Of a stretch of 64,000 nucleotides of DNA, positions 30,293-37,686 are shown one piece after another. Source of the DNA: Acidobacteriota bacterium. GTDB taxonomy: Bacteria > Acidobacteriota > Blastocatellia > RBC074. The stretch covers positions 62,001-126,000 of the forward strand of contig JAFDVI010000022.1 of NCBI GenBank assembly GCA_018269055.1, given 5' to 3'. Numbering within the stretch: position 1 is the first letter of the stretch; every line of letters begins with the position of its first letter. The notes beneath the pieces were generated by a model that was not told where the DNA came from, did no database searches, and saw only the letters and a program-made list of their open reading frames with translations. A program made the translations under genes and the position numbers.

Positions 30293-30859
30293 TTATTTTG
30301 AAATTAAGGCCTGCTCGATGGCGTCGCGCAAATGCTTTTCCAGCGCATGTGCATCTACGGTTAAAAGGACATGTATATCGGATACCTTACCCTTCGGATT
30401 GATCACGTAGTAAGTCGGCACGCCCCAGATCCCATAGTCGCTCGCCACCTCGTCGGTGCCCATCAAAAATATGGAAGCCATTGGATGTTCTTTCAGATAA
30501 GCTCGTGCGTTGAAATCCTTGTCTGGCCAAATGCTCATCGTAAAAAACTTGACGGGTTTGCTTTGATACTCATGTACCAGCCGGTCAAGGAGCGGTTCCA
30601 TCTTTCGGCAAGGGCCGCACCAGTTTGACCAAAAATCCAAAACCACGACGTCTCCCCGCAACGCTGCAAGCGAAATGACATCGCCCGCTGTTGTTGTCAG
30701 TTTCCACTCAGGCGCAGCGGAGCCAATGGGAATCACTTTGACTTTGTCCCAGGGACGAGGTCTTTGCGGCAACACAAAATTCGAGCTTGTGACATGACAA
30801 ATGGGAAAACTGAAGCCAACCCAAAAAAATGCGAATACAAGTAACTTGTATGATTTCAT
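30293..30859 (-). CDS. TlpA/ResA-type membrane-anchored thioredoxin
   Basis: The 188-aa protein has an N-terminal signal or anchor (YKLLVFAFFWVGFSFPIC) and a TlpA-like domain: AAPEWKLTTTAGDVISLAAL, LDFWSNWCGPCRKMEP with the WCGPC redox pair, and GVPTYYVINPKG with the cis-proline. Such proteins reduce or shuffle disulfides in the periplasm, for example in cytochrome c maturation. ATG 30859 is chosen over the longer frame to 30925, because the hydrophobic segment follows it directly. The next gene downstream is the esterase. Confidence 0.88.
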   Translation of the reverse strand: MKSYKLLVFAFFWVGFSFPICHVTSSNFVLPQRPRPWDKVKVIPIGSAAPEWKLTTTAGDVISLAALRGDVVVLDFWSNWCGPCRKMEPLLDRLVHEYQSKPVKFFTMSIWPDKDFNARAYLKEHPMASIFLMGTDEVASDYGIWGVPTYYVINPKGKVSDIHVLLTVDAHALEKHLRDAIEQALISK

Positions 30860-30995
30860 CTGCTCGGCAGCCTTTTTAGGAAATAGGTGATTTGCGCAGG
30901 ATTTGTAAATCGGAACATTGCTCAACGATAGGCTAAAGGGGCAGGCTGGATGCGAATAGGGGTAAAGTGGATTGGGGCGAGGCTAGAAAACGCTG

Positions 30996-31760
30996 TTATC
31001 GCAGCAATTCCCTCAAACGTTCGCTATACGACCGGCTGGTCGAGAGTTTTGCACCATCTTTCATGGTAACCAGGTATTCGCCATGAAAAGATGGTTCGAC
31101 TGATTCGATACAGTCCAGGTTGATGATGAGCGAACGATGGACGCGGACAAAAATTTCCGGGTCAAGCTGCGTTTCAACAGATTTCAACGTGTCACGCACG
31201 AAGTGCTCTCTACCGGATACATGCAATCGCACGTAGTTATCCGCCGCGTCAATCCACTCTACGTCCGAAACGCGCACGAAGGAGAGTTTGGAGCCCGTGC
31301 GAACCACAAAACGCGTTGAGTATTTTCGTTCTGCTCTCAGTCGCTCAACGAAAGCGAAGAGCTGATAATCAGGTTCGTGACCAGATTGGGCATTTGTTGA
31401 ACTGAGGCGAGTGATTACGCGAAGCACGGTTTTTTCGAATCGTGCCGCGTCAATCGGCTTGAGCAGATAATCAATCGCATTAACCTCGAATGCGCGAATT
31501 GCGTGCTCGTCAAACGCAGTGACAAAAACTGTCGCAGGTGTATATTCATCGCTGATTGACTGGATGACTTCAAATCCGTCCATCTCAGGCATTTGCACGT
31601 CCAGAAAGATCAAATCGGGGCGATTCGCCAAAATGGCATTAACGGCTTCTTGTCCGTCCCGGCATTCGCCGATGACAGTGATATCGTGATGATCCGCCAA
31701 CAATGTGCGAATCCGTTCACGTGCCAACGGTTCATCATCCATAATCATCGTGCGAATCAT
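30996..31760 (-). CDS. LytTR-family response regulator
   Basis: The 254-aa regulator has a receiver domain (acidic pair MDDEP, phospho-acceptor Asp in [15 protein letters not shown], Thr in FVTAFDE, Lys in YLLKPID) and a C-terminal LytTR DNA-binding domain ([14 protein letters not shown]..., [20 protein letters not shown]). LytTR regulators bind direct-repeat sites and often control exported functions. Its start overlaps the stop of the histidine kinase gene (ATGA), so the two form a pair. Confidence 0.95.
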   Translation of the reverse strand: MIRTMIMDDEPLARERIRTLLADHHDITVIGECRDGQEAVNAILANRPDLIFLDVQMPEMDGFEVIQSISDEYTPATVFVTAFDEHAIRAFEVNAIDYLLKPIDAARFEKTVLRVITRLSSTNAQSGHEPDYQLFAFVERLRAERKYSTRFVVRTGSKLSFVRVSDVEWIDAADNYVRLHVSGREHFVRDTLKSVETQLDPEIFVRVHRSLIINLDCIESVEPSFHGEYLVTMKDGAKLSTSRSYSERLRELLR

Positions 31761-33040
31761 GAGATTCCTTTCTGCAGCGTGTTCGCGGTTCGATACGGGA
31801 TACGCAACTCAACGCGTAACCCCCCTTCCTGCGGGGTCGTGAGCGTTAGCTGATGCTGGTCGCCGTATAATTCGCGCAATCGTTGCCGGGTGTTGGATAA
31901 ACCGATTCCCTCGCGTGGAAATTCGTGTCCTGCATTCATCAACCCGGGGCCATCGTCGCTGACGGCCACATGTAACATTTCGCCGAAACGCTCCGCGCTC
32001 ACGCCGATTCGGCCAGGCCCCGCTCGCCGCGCAATACCATGTTGCAATGCATTTTCGACCAAAGGCTGAAGAATAAAGAAAGGAACCATGGCTTGGTGAG
32101 CATCCATCGTAATCCGGGTTTCAAAAACCAGACGATCTTTGAAGCGTTCACGCGAAATTTCGACGTAATGAGCAAGCATTTCCATCTCTTCGCTTAAAGG
32201 GGCAACCTGCTTTTCTCCACGTTGCAAGGTGAGCCGCAACAGGTCACTCAAACGAGAAAGCATGGCATCAGCGGCTTTCACGTCGCGATGCATCAAGGTA
32301 GAAATGCCCTGTAACGTGTTGAAAAGAAAATGCGGCTGAAGTTGTGCCGTTAGGGCTTCCAGGCGCGATTCCGTTAACTGGGTTTGAAGCCGGGCAGTTT
32401 CGATTTCACGTTGGCGATAGCGGCGGTGAAACTCAATGGCATGAACGAGCGCGATCAATGCCCAAAAAGGAAGGCTTTCGGTAAAAAAGCGAATCAAGAG
32501 AAAGTTTGCAATGTCAGGCCGCCGAGCTTTGTTCGGCGCAGGGCTGCGTGGTTGCCCTGTCATTACTTTTTCGCTTGAAGTATTAGCAGCGGGAAGAGAG
32601 TTTGAGTCAGTTCTTTCTGGTCGCGCTGGCGGAGAAGGGGATTTCCCAATCATTAACTGAAAGAAAACGACGCTGGTCAACAAAACAATCCCCAAGGTAA
32701 GCAAGAAATGAATCGCAAGGTTCCTGCGCCAATACTGACCAAAGATCGGCATACGGCGCGCCAGCCAAACATACAGCGGACTGGAAAGCAGACAAGCGTA
32801 AAATGTCAGAGAACCAATTCCGACCAGATTGAGAAACTCTGCAGGGAACGCTCCTCCTAGTGGCGTGCGACTTCTAACGGGGAGCGAAGCTAGGAAAACG
32901 CCCAGGATAGTGCCCAGGATAAAGAGAAGTGCGCCAATCGCGATTTGCCGACTGCTAACGACAGAGACGGTTGTTAGATTCCGACCATCGTGGTTAGAGG
33001 TTGATGGAAACGAACCATTTTTTGCTGGAACCTCATGCAT
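31757..33040 (-). CDS. LytS/YehU-type sensor histidine kinase
   Basis: The 427-aa protein has four predicted membrane helices in the N-terminal half ([20 protein letters not shown] first), a coiled segment, then the His_kinase domain: phospho-acceptor in [14 protein letters not shown]-box VENALQHGI and G-box DDGPGL...[11 protein letters not shown]. This is the kinase type that partners LytTR regulators, and the regulator gene overlaps its 3' end. ATG 33040 is preferred; a GTG at 33112 is in frame. The signal sensed is unknown; the nearby TlpA-like and esterase genes are possible targets. Confidence 0.92.
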   Translation of the reverse strand: MHEVPAKNGSFPSTSNHDGRNLTTVSVVSSRQIAIGALLFILGTILGVFLASLPVRSRTPLGGAFPAEFLNLVGIGSLTFYACLLSSPLYVWLARRMPIFGQYWRRNLAIHFLLTLGIVLLTSVVFFQLMIGKSPSPPARPERTDSNSLPAANTSSEKVMTGQPRSPAPNKARRPDIANFLLIRFFTESLPFWALIALVHAIEFHRRYRQREIETARLQTQLTESRLEALTAQLQPHFLFNTLQGISTLMHRDVKAADAMLSRLSDLLRLTLQRGEKQVAPLSEEMEMLAHYVEISRERFKDRLVFETRITMDAHQAMVPFFILQPLVENALQHGIARRAGPGRIGVSAERFGEMLHVAVSDDGPGLMNAGHEFPREGIGLSNTRQRLRELYGDQHQLTLTTPQEGGLRVELRIPYRTANTLQKGIS

Positions 33041-33219
33041 GGTGCAAATGTATTGATCGGCCACGTTTGGTTCACGGCGAATCCTTGTGCAAGATGCAGG
33101 CACGGATTCCACGGACCAAAAGTAGGAAATCTTAGGGGGCGGGGATTATTATGTCGGCCATTGTTGCGCGTCAAGGCGGGCCAGGTTGTCCCTGAACTTA
33201 TTCTGTTGAGGAGAAATTG

Positions 33220-34518
33220 ATGAATCGTCGTGAGTTCAATTTTGCAGTGCTCAGTGCAGGGATTGCCCATGTGTTGCCCATGATGCAAACGTCCTCAAGG
33301 CTGCGGGTCAATGAGCAACGGTTGAATCAACGTCTGAAAGAACTCGCCGAGTTCGGTAAAACGCCGGAAGGTGGCACACATCGCGTAGCCTATACCGAAG
33401 CCGATTTACAGGGACGCGCGTTCACAATGAATTTGATGCGCACCGCCGGGTTGGAGGTTCACATTGATCCCGCAGGTAATTTGATTGGCCGCCGCGTGGG
33501 GCTTGACGCCAACTTGCCGTCGCTGGCCATCGGTTCGCATATTGATTCGGTTCCACAAGGTGGTCGTTACGATGGTCAGGTCGGTTCAATGGGCGCAATT
33601 GAAGTGGCGCAAACGCTCGCTGACATCAAGCTGGCGCTGCGGCATTCGCTGGAAGTCATCATCTTTTCCAATGAAGAAGGCGGCACGTATGGCAGCCACG
33701 CAATGGCGCATGGCCTGACTGAAAAACAACTTGGATTGAGCACCAATAGTGGCAAAACCGTTGGCGAAGGCATTAAATTCATTGGCGGTGAACCGGGCAA
33801 GCTGGCTCAACCTTTGCGAAAACGCGGCGACCTGGCCGCGTATCTGGAACTGCACATCGAACAAGGCGGCATACTGGAAGCCGAAAAGATCAACATCGGC
33901 GTGGTCGAAGGCATTGTCGGAATCAACCAATGGGAAGTGACCATCGAAGGAGTTGCCAATCATGCCGGTACGACTCCCATGAACCAGCGTCACGACGCGC
34001 TGTTGGCCGCCGCCAAATACATCGAAGCGGTCAACCGCGCCGTCACCAGCATGCCCGGCAGGCAGGTCGGAACCGTGGGGCGCATTCAAGCGCAACCGGG
34101 CGCGTACAACGTGATTCCCGGAAAAGTTCTGACGACATTGGAATTGCGCGACCTGGACGCAGCAAAAATTCAATTGCTGTTTCAAAAAATCCAGTCCGAA
34201 GTCGCAGAGATCGAAAACATCACCGGCACGAATTTCAACTTTAAGGAAACCAACGCGATTGTGCCTGCGCCAACCGATTTGCGCGTTCGCGGCTTGGTTG
34301 ACCGGACAGCGAAACAGCTTGGCTTGACGACGAAATTGATGCCCAGCGGCGCAGGCCACGACGCGCAGGAAATTGCGCCCATCGCGCCTGTCGGGATGAT
34401 TTTCATTCCCAGCCGCAACGGCATCAGCCACAGCCCGCGCGAATTTTCCACGCCGGAAGATATTGCCAACGGAGCCAACGTGTTGCTCCACACGCTGCTC
34501 GAACTTGACCAACAATAA
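33220..34518 (+). CDS. M20-family Zn-dependent amidase (allantoate / N-carbamoyl amino acid hydrolase type)
   Basis: The 432-aa protein shows the M20 Zn ligands: H-x-D in IGSHIDSVPQGG, the bridging EE in IFSNEEGGTYG, LHIEQGGILE with His and the late His in SHSPREFS. The sequence NHAGTTPM and HDAQEIA are typical of hydantoinase/carbamoylase (HyuC, AllC) enzymes that cleave carbamoyl or ureido groups. The N-terminus (MNRREFNFAVLSAGIAHVL) resembles a Tat signal, suggesting export. A GAGGAG site precedes ATG 33220. The exact substrate is open. Confidence 0.9.
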   Translation: MNRREFNFAVLSAGIAHVLPMMQTSSRLRVNEQRLNQRLKELAEFGKTPEGGTHRVAYTEADLQGRAFTMNLMRTAGLEVHIDPAGNLIGRRVGLDANLPSLAIGSHIDSVPQGGRYDGQVGSMGAIEVAQTLADIKLALRHSLEVIIFSNEEGGTYGSHAMAHGLTEKQLGLSTNSGKTVGEGIKFIGGEPGKLAQPLRKRGDLAAYLELHIEQGGILEAEKINIGVVEGIVGINQWEVTIEGVANHAGTTPMNQRHDALLAAAKYIEAVNRAVTSMPGRQVGTVGRIQAQPGAYNVIPGKVLTTLELRDLDAAKIQLLFQKIQSEVAEIENITGTNFNFKETNAIVPAPTDLRVRGLVDRTAKQLGLTTKLMPSGAGHDAQEIAPIAPVGMIFIPSRNGISHSPREFSTPEDIANGANVLLHTLLELDQQ

Positions 34519-34540
34519 TTTGAATTGAATGGAGAAACAG

Positions 34541-36721
34541 ATGATTCGTCGTTTTTCTTTGGCGATTGTGTCCATGTTGTTGCTGGTGAGCGGCATTGAC
34601 GCGCAATCGGCAAACCAAGAAGTTGAAGCCCTGGCACAACAAGTCACAATTTACCGCGACAATTTTGGCGTGCCGCACCTCTTCGGCAAAACTGACGCCA
34701 GCGTGATTTTTGGCTTGGCCTACGCGCAATGCGAAGACAACTTCTGGCAGTTGGAAACCGATTACATCAACGCGCTTGGTCGCGCGGCGGAGCTGGAAGG
34801 TGAAAAAGCTCTGGCGCGTGATTTGGCGTTTCGGTTGTTTGAAATTGAACGGTTATCAAAAAACGAATACGACAGATTGCCAGCGAACCTGCGCGCTTTG
34901 TGCGATGCGTTTGCCGCCGGAGTCAATCATTTCATCGCGCGGCACCCCCAGATCAAACCGCGATTGCTGACGGGATTGGAACCGTGGCAAGTGTTGGCCT
35001 TTGCGCGGGCCGGCAGAGTCGGCAACGTGACTCGACTTGGATTGAATCCGAATGAAATCCAGTTGGGCAAGCTGGAAGCGTCGGACAAGGCGGAGACCTC
35101 GCCAGTAAAGCTTGATGATTTTGCTAACTGGTTTGTCGAATCGAATTTGGGACAGGAAGAAGGATCGAACATGTGGGCGATTTCGCCGCGCAAAAGCGCC
35201 AGCGGCAATGCGATGCTATTCATCAATCCGCATGTAGGATTTTTCGGAGGCGGCCAACGCTACGAAGCGCAGTTGAAAAGTGAAGAAGGATTGAACACTT
35301 ACGGGTTTGCGATTCTAGGCACGGCTTACATTCGCACGGGTTTCAATCAATTTCTGGGCTGGAGCCACACGAACAATTATGCAGACACTGCGGATGTGTA
35401 CCTGGAAAGTTTTGACGACCCGACCAACCCTCTGAGTTATCGGTATGGAAACGAACACAGAACCGCTGTTGAATGGACGGACACGGTCAAAGTCAAAACC
35501 GAACGGGGAATCGAAATTCGCCGTTATCGGTTTCGTAAAACGCATCACGGCCCCATCATCGGATACCGCGATGGGAAAGCGGTTGCTGCGCGCATCGCTC
35601 GGTTGGAAGAAGGCGGCGAGTTGGAACAGCGCATCGCCATGAACCGGGCGCGGAATTTGAAAGAATTTCGCGCGGCGCTTGAGAAACTCAGCCTGACCGG
35701 ATCGAACACGGTTTACGCCGATGACAAAGGCAATATCTTTTACGTTCACGGCAATGCGATTCCGAAGCGCTCCACAAAATTCGATTGGACAAAACCTGTG
35801 GACGGCAGCACGCCGGAAACCGAATGGCAGGGCTATCACGCGCTGGAAGAATTGCCGTTGTTTTTGAATCCGAAATCGGGCTTTTTGCAAAACTGCAATT
35901 CAACGGCATTCTTAACGACTTCCGAAAGCAATCCCCCGAAAGAAAAGTTTCCGGCGTACATGGTTCCCGAAGACGATACGCCGCGCGCGCGAATGTCCCG
36001 TCGCATTTTGACCGGCAAAAAGAAATTCACTTATGACGAATGGGCGAAGGTCGCGACGGATACCACCGTCGGCGAAGCGAAGCAGGGCATCGAAACGCTG
36101 GCCGAAGAGTGGGAGGACATGAAGCGCGAAAACGAAGCCAAAGCCGAAGAGCTGAAACCGCAAGTTTGGGCGCTGAAATCCTGGGATCAAATCGCGCGCT
36201 TGGATTCGCCCGAAACCACGCTATTTATTTTGACGTTGGAACGTGCCAACGCCGACAAAAGTGACGCGAGATTCAAATTCCTGCGCGCGCTGGAAAAAAC
36301 GATTGCCGATTTGGAGCTGAAGTTCGGCTCGTGGCAAGTCCCGTGGGGAGACATCAACCGCTTGCAGCGTGTCCACACCAGCGGCAACGAACCGTTCGAT
36401 GACAAAAAGCCGAGCTTGCTTGTTGTTGGTGGTCCCAGCTTTGCGGGGATGGCTTTTACATTCACCACGGGAACCGAAACAGGGCAGCAGCGGCGTTATG
36501 GCACGGCAGGGAATACATTTGTTGCTGTGGTTGAATTTGGTAAGGAGCCTCGCCAGTTCAAAGCCCAATCCATTTTGGTTTTCGGGCAAAGCGCCGATCC
36601 GAAATCCAAACATTTCCTCGACCAAGCCGGGCTGTATGCCGCTGGCAAATTCAAACCGGTTCGATTCACGTTAAACGATATCAAACGCAACCTGGAAAAA
36701 TCCTACCATCCGGGCGAATAG
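34541..36721 (+). CDS. Penicillin acylase-family Ntn hydrolase (AHL or lipopeptide acylase-like)
   Basis: The 726-aa exported protein begins with a signal peptide (IRRFSLAIVSMLLLVSG), then the alpha-chain motif ITIYRDNFGVPHLFG-like at about 35-50. The autoproteolytic nucleophile region is G-S-N-M-W-A (in QEEGSNMWAISP, near residue 207), where cleavage before Ser makes the beta chain. HVGF..., FNQFLGWSHTNN and YADDKGNIFYVHGN are family motifs. Members hydrolyse penicillin G, acyl-homoserine lactones or lipopeptides; specificity cannot be read. ATG 34541 sits 6 bases after GGAGAAA. It follows the M20 gene by 22 bases and is probably co-transcribed. Confidence 0.9.
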   Translation: MIRRFSLAIVSMLLLVSGIDAQSANQEVEALAQQVTIYRDNFGVPHLFGKTDASVIFGLAYAQCEDNFWQLETDYINALGRAAELEGEKALARDLAFRLFEIERLSKNEYDRLPANLRALCDAFAAGVNHFIARHPQIKPRLLTGLEPWQVLAFARAGRVGNVTRLGLNPNEIQLGKLEASDKAETSPVKLDDFANWFVESNLGQEEGSNMWAISPRKSASGNAMLFINPHVGFFGGGQRYEAQLKSEEGLNTYGFAILGTAYIRTGFNQFLGWSHTNNYADTADVYLESFDDPTNPLSYRYGNEHRTAVEWTDTVKVKTERGIEIRRYRFRKTHHGPIIGYRDGKAVAARIARLEEGGELEQRIAMNRARNLKEFRAALEKLSLTGSNTVYADDKGNIFYVHGNAIPKRSTKFDWTKPVDGSTPETEWQGYHALEELPLFLNPKSGFLQNCNSTAFLTTSESNPPKEKFPAYMVPEDDTPRARMSRRILTGKKKFTYDEWAKVATDTTVGEAKQGIETLAEEWEDMKRENEAKAEELKPQVWALKSWDQIARLDSPETTLFILTLERANADKSDARFKFLRALEKTIADLELKFGSWQVPWGDINRLQRVHTSGNEPFDDKKPSLLVVGGPSFAGMAFTFTTGTETGQQRRYGTAGNTFVAVVEFGKEPRQFKAQSILVFGQSADPKSKHFLDQAGLYAAGKFKPVRFTLNDIKRNLEKSYHPGE

Positions 36722-36788
36722 TGAACTAAACTGCTTACTCACTTGAAGTTGGTGCCTCAGATCATCCTACCCTAAAGGAGTTTTCCTC

Positions 36789-36953
36789 GTGCCTGATTTT
36801 GAAAAAATTCTGAACGCGTTACTCGCCGCTCTGAAATTGGTTTTTGGCGAAATGCCAAACCCTGCCCAGAATGAAAACAAAGTTGTTCAGTCTTCGCTTT
36901 ACTTAAAAACCATTCCTCTCTTTGTTGCATACCTGTCTGGCGATGAGGTCTAA
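36789..36953 (+). CDS. Possible small protein, 54 aa
   Basis: A GTG-started frame with a good AAAGGAG site 8 bases upstream encodes 54 residues (MPDFEKILNALLAALKLVFG at the start), amphipathic in the first half and hydrophobic near the end. I recognise no family. It lies in the gap between the acylase and the selenoprotein-like peroxiredoxin and ends 56 bases before the latter. The ribosome site is its main support; it could be chance. Confidence 0.4.
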   Translation: MPDFEKILNALLAALKLVFGEMPNPAQNENKVVQSSLYLKTIPLFVAYLSGDEV

Positions 36954-37009
36954 TACGCGGCATCTCGAACCACAAATTTCGATAACCCAAACTTTTAGGA
37001 GGCAAGAGT

Positions 37010-37585
37010 ATGCTCAAGAAATTCTTCGGGTTGAGCTTGCTGCTGGCTGCGCTGAGCGTTTCAGCGATGGCCCAGCAAGCGGCGCAACCCGCGCAACCGC
37101 CTGCGATCAAAACGCACTTGAAGGTCGGCGATACCGCGCCCGATTTCACATTGCCGGGCACGGATGGCAAGACCTACAAGTTGAGCGAATTCAAAGGCAA
37201 GAAAACTGTCGTGCTGGCCATTTTTGTGCTGGCGTTTACCGGTGGCTGAACGCGCGAAATGAAGGCATATCAGGCTGATATTGCCAAATTCGCCGACGCA
37301 GACACTCAGATTTTCGGGCTCAGCGTGGACAGCGTTCCCGCTCTCAAACATTGGTCAGAGGAGCTGGCTCCTGAAACCAAAGGGTTGTCGTTTCCCATCC
37401 TCAGCGATTTCGTCAAACGATCCGTCGTCAAACAATACGGCGTTTTCAACGAAAACACTGGATTTGGCATGCGTGCCACTTTTGTCATTGATAAGGACGG
37501 AATCATCCGTCACATCGAAGAAGGCGGTTCGGCCATCAATCCGGCTGCGGCGTTTGAAACCTGCAATATGTTAAAGAAGAAGTAG
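37010..37585 (+). CDS. Exported peroxiredoxin, probable selenoprotein (in-frame TGA at codon 80)
   Basis: Two frames that look separate (37010-37249 and 37259-37585) are one reading frame interrupted only by TGA at 37247-37249. Read through, it gives a 191-aa AhpC/TSA protein: signal peptide to about residue 21, [19 protein letters not shown], then [17 protein letters not shown], and a complete thioredoxin fold to [10 protein letters not shown]. The TGA falls on the peroxidatic cysteine of the T-x-x-C motif, exactly where known Sec peroxiredoxins have U. A hairpin with a GG-containing apical loop starts 14 bases downstream. C184 near the C-terminus may be the resolving residue. AGGAGG precedes the ATG. 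A nonsense mutation of TGC/TGT is the alternative. Confidence 0.82.
37247..37285 (+). promoter_or_regulatory. UGA-Sec codon and SECIS-like hairpin
   Basis: After the TGA (37247-37249), bases 37264-37285 form a 9-bp stem (GGCATATCA with TGATATTGCC, one bulged T at 37281). The apical loop is AGGCT, or GGC if the last A-T closes. The loop GG (37273-37274) is 23 bases past the TGA. Bacterial SECIS elements are described as a stem with a GG(U)-containing loop a similar distance after UGA, as in E. coli fdhF. It is a prediction from hand pairing. Confidence 0.65.
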
Positions 37586-37599
37586 CTGGGGTGAATTCG

Positions 37600-37669
37600 A
37601 GGGAGCGTGAGCGAACTGACAGAAGCACGTCGCTACATCTGCGATGCTTTGGGTTCTCTGGCGCTCCCT
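37600..37669 (+). repeat. Inverted repeat between peroxiredoxin and kinase genes
   Basis: AGGGAGCG (37600-37607) is perfectly complementary to CGCTCCCT (37662-37669) across a 54-base interval starting 14 bases after the peroxiredoxin stop. There is no T-run; its role is unclear. Confidence 0.45.
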
Positions 37670-37686
37670 AAATCTTCTCGGAGCTT

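Noticed and set aside
36772-37170. Minus-strand open frame of 132 codons
   Set aside because: It overlaps the peroxiredoxin signal region and small ORF; its protein has no coherent motif and looks like a shadow.
37259-37585. Separate short peroxiredoxin gene starting at ATG 37259
   Set aside because: It lacks a ribosome site and the peroxidatic region, and is in the same frame as the upstream ORF across a single TGA; one Sec gene explains both.
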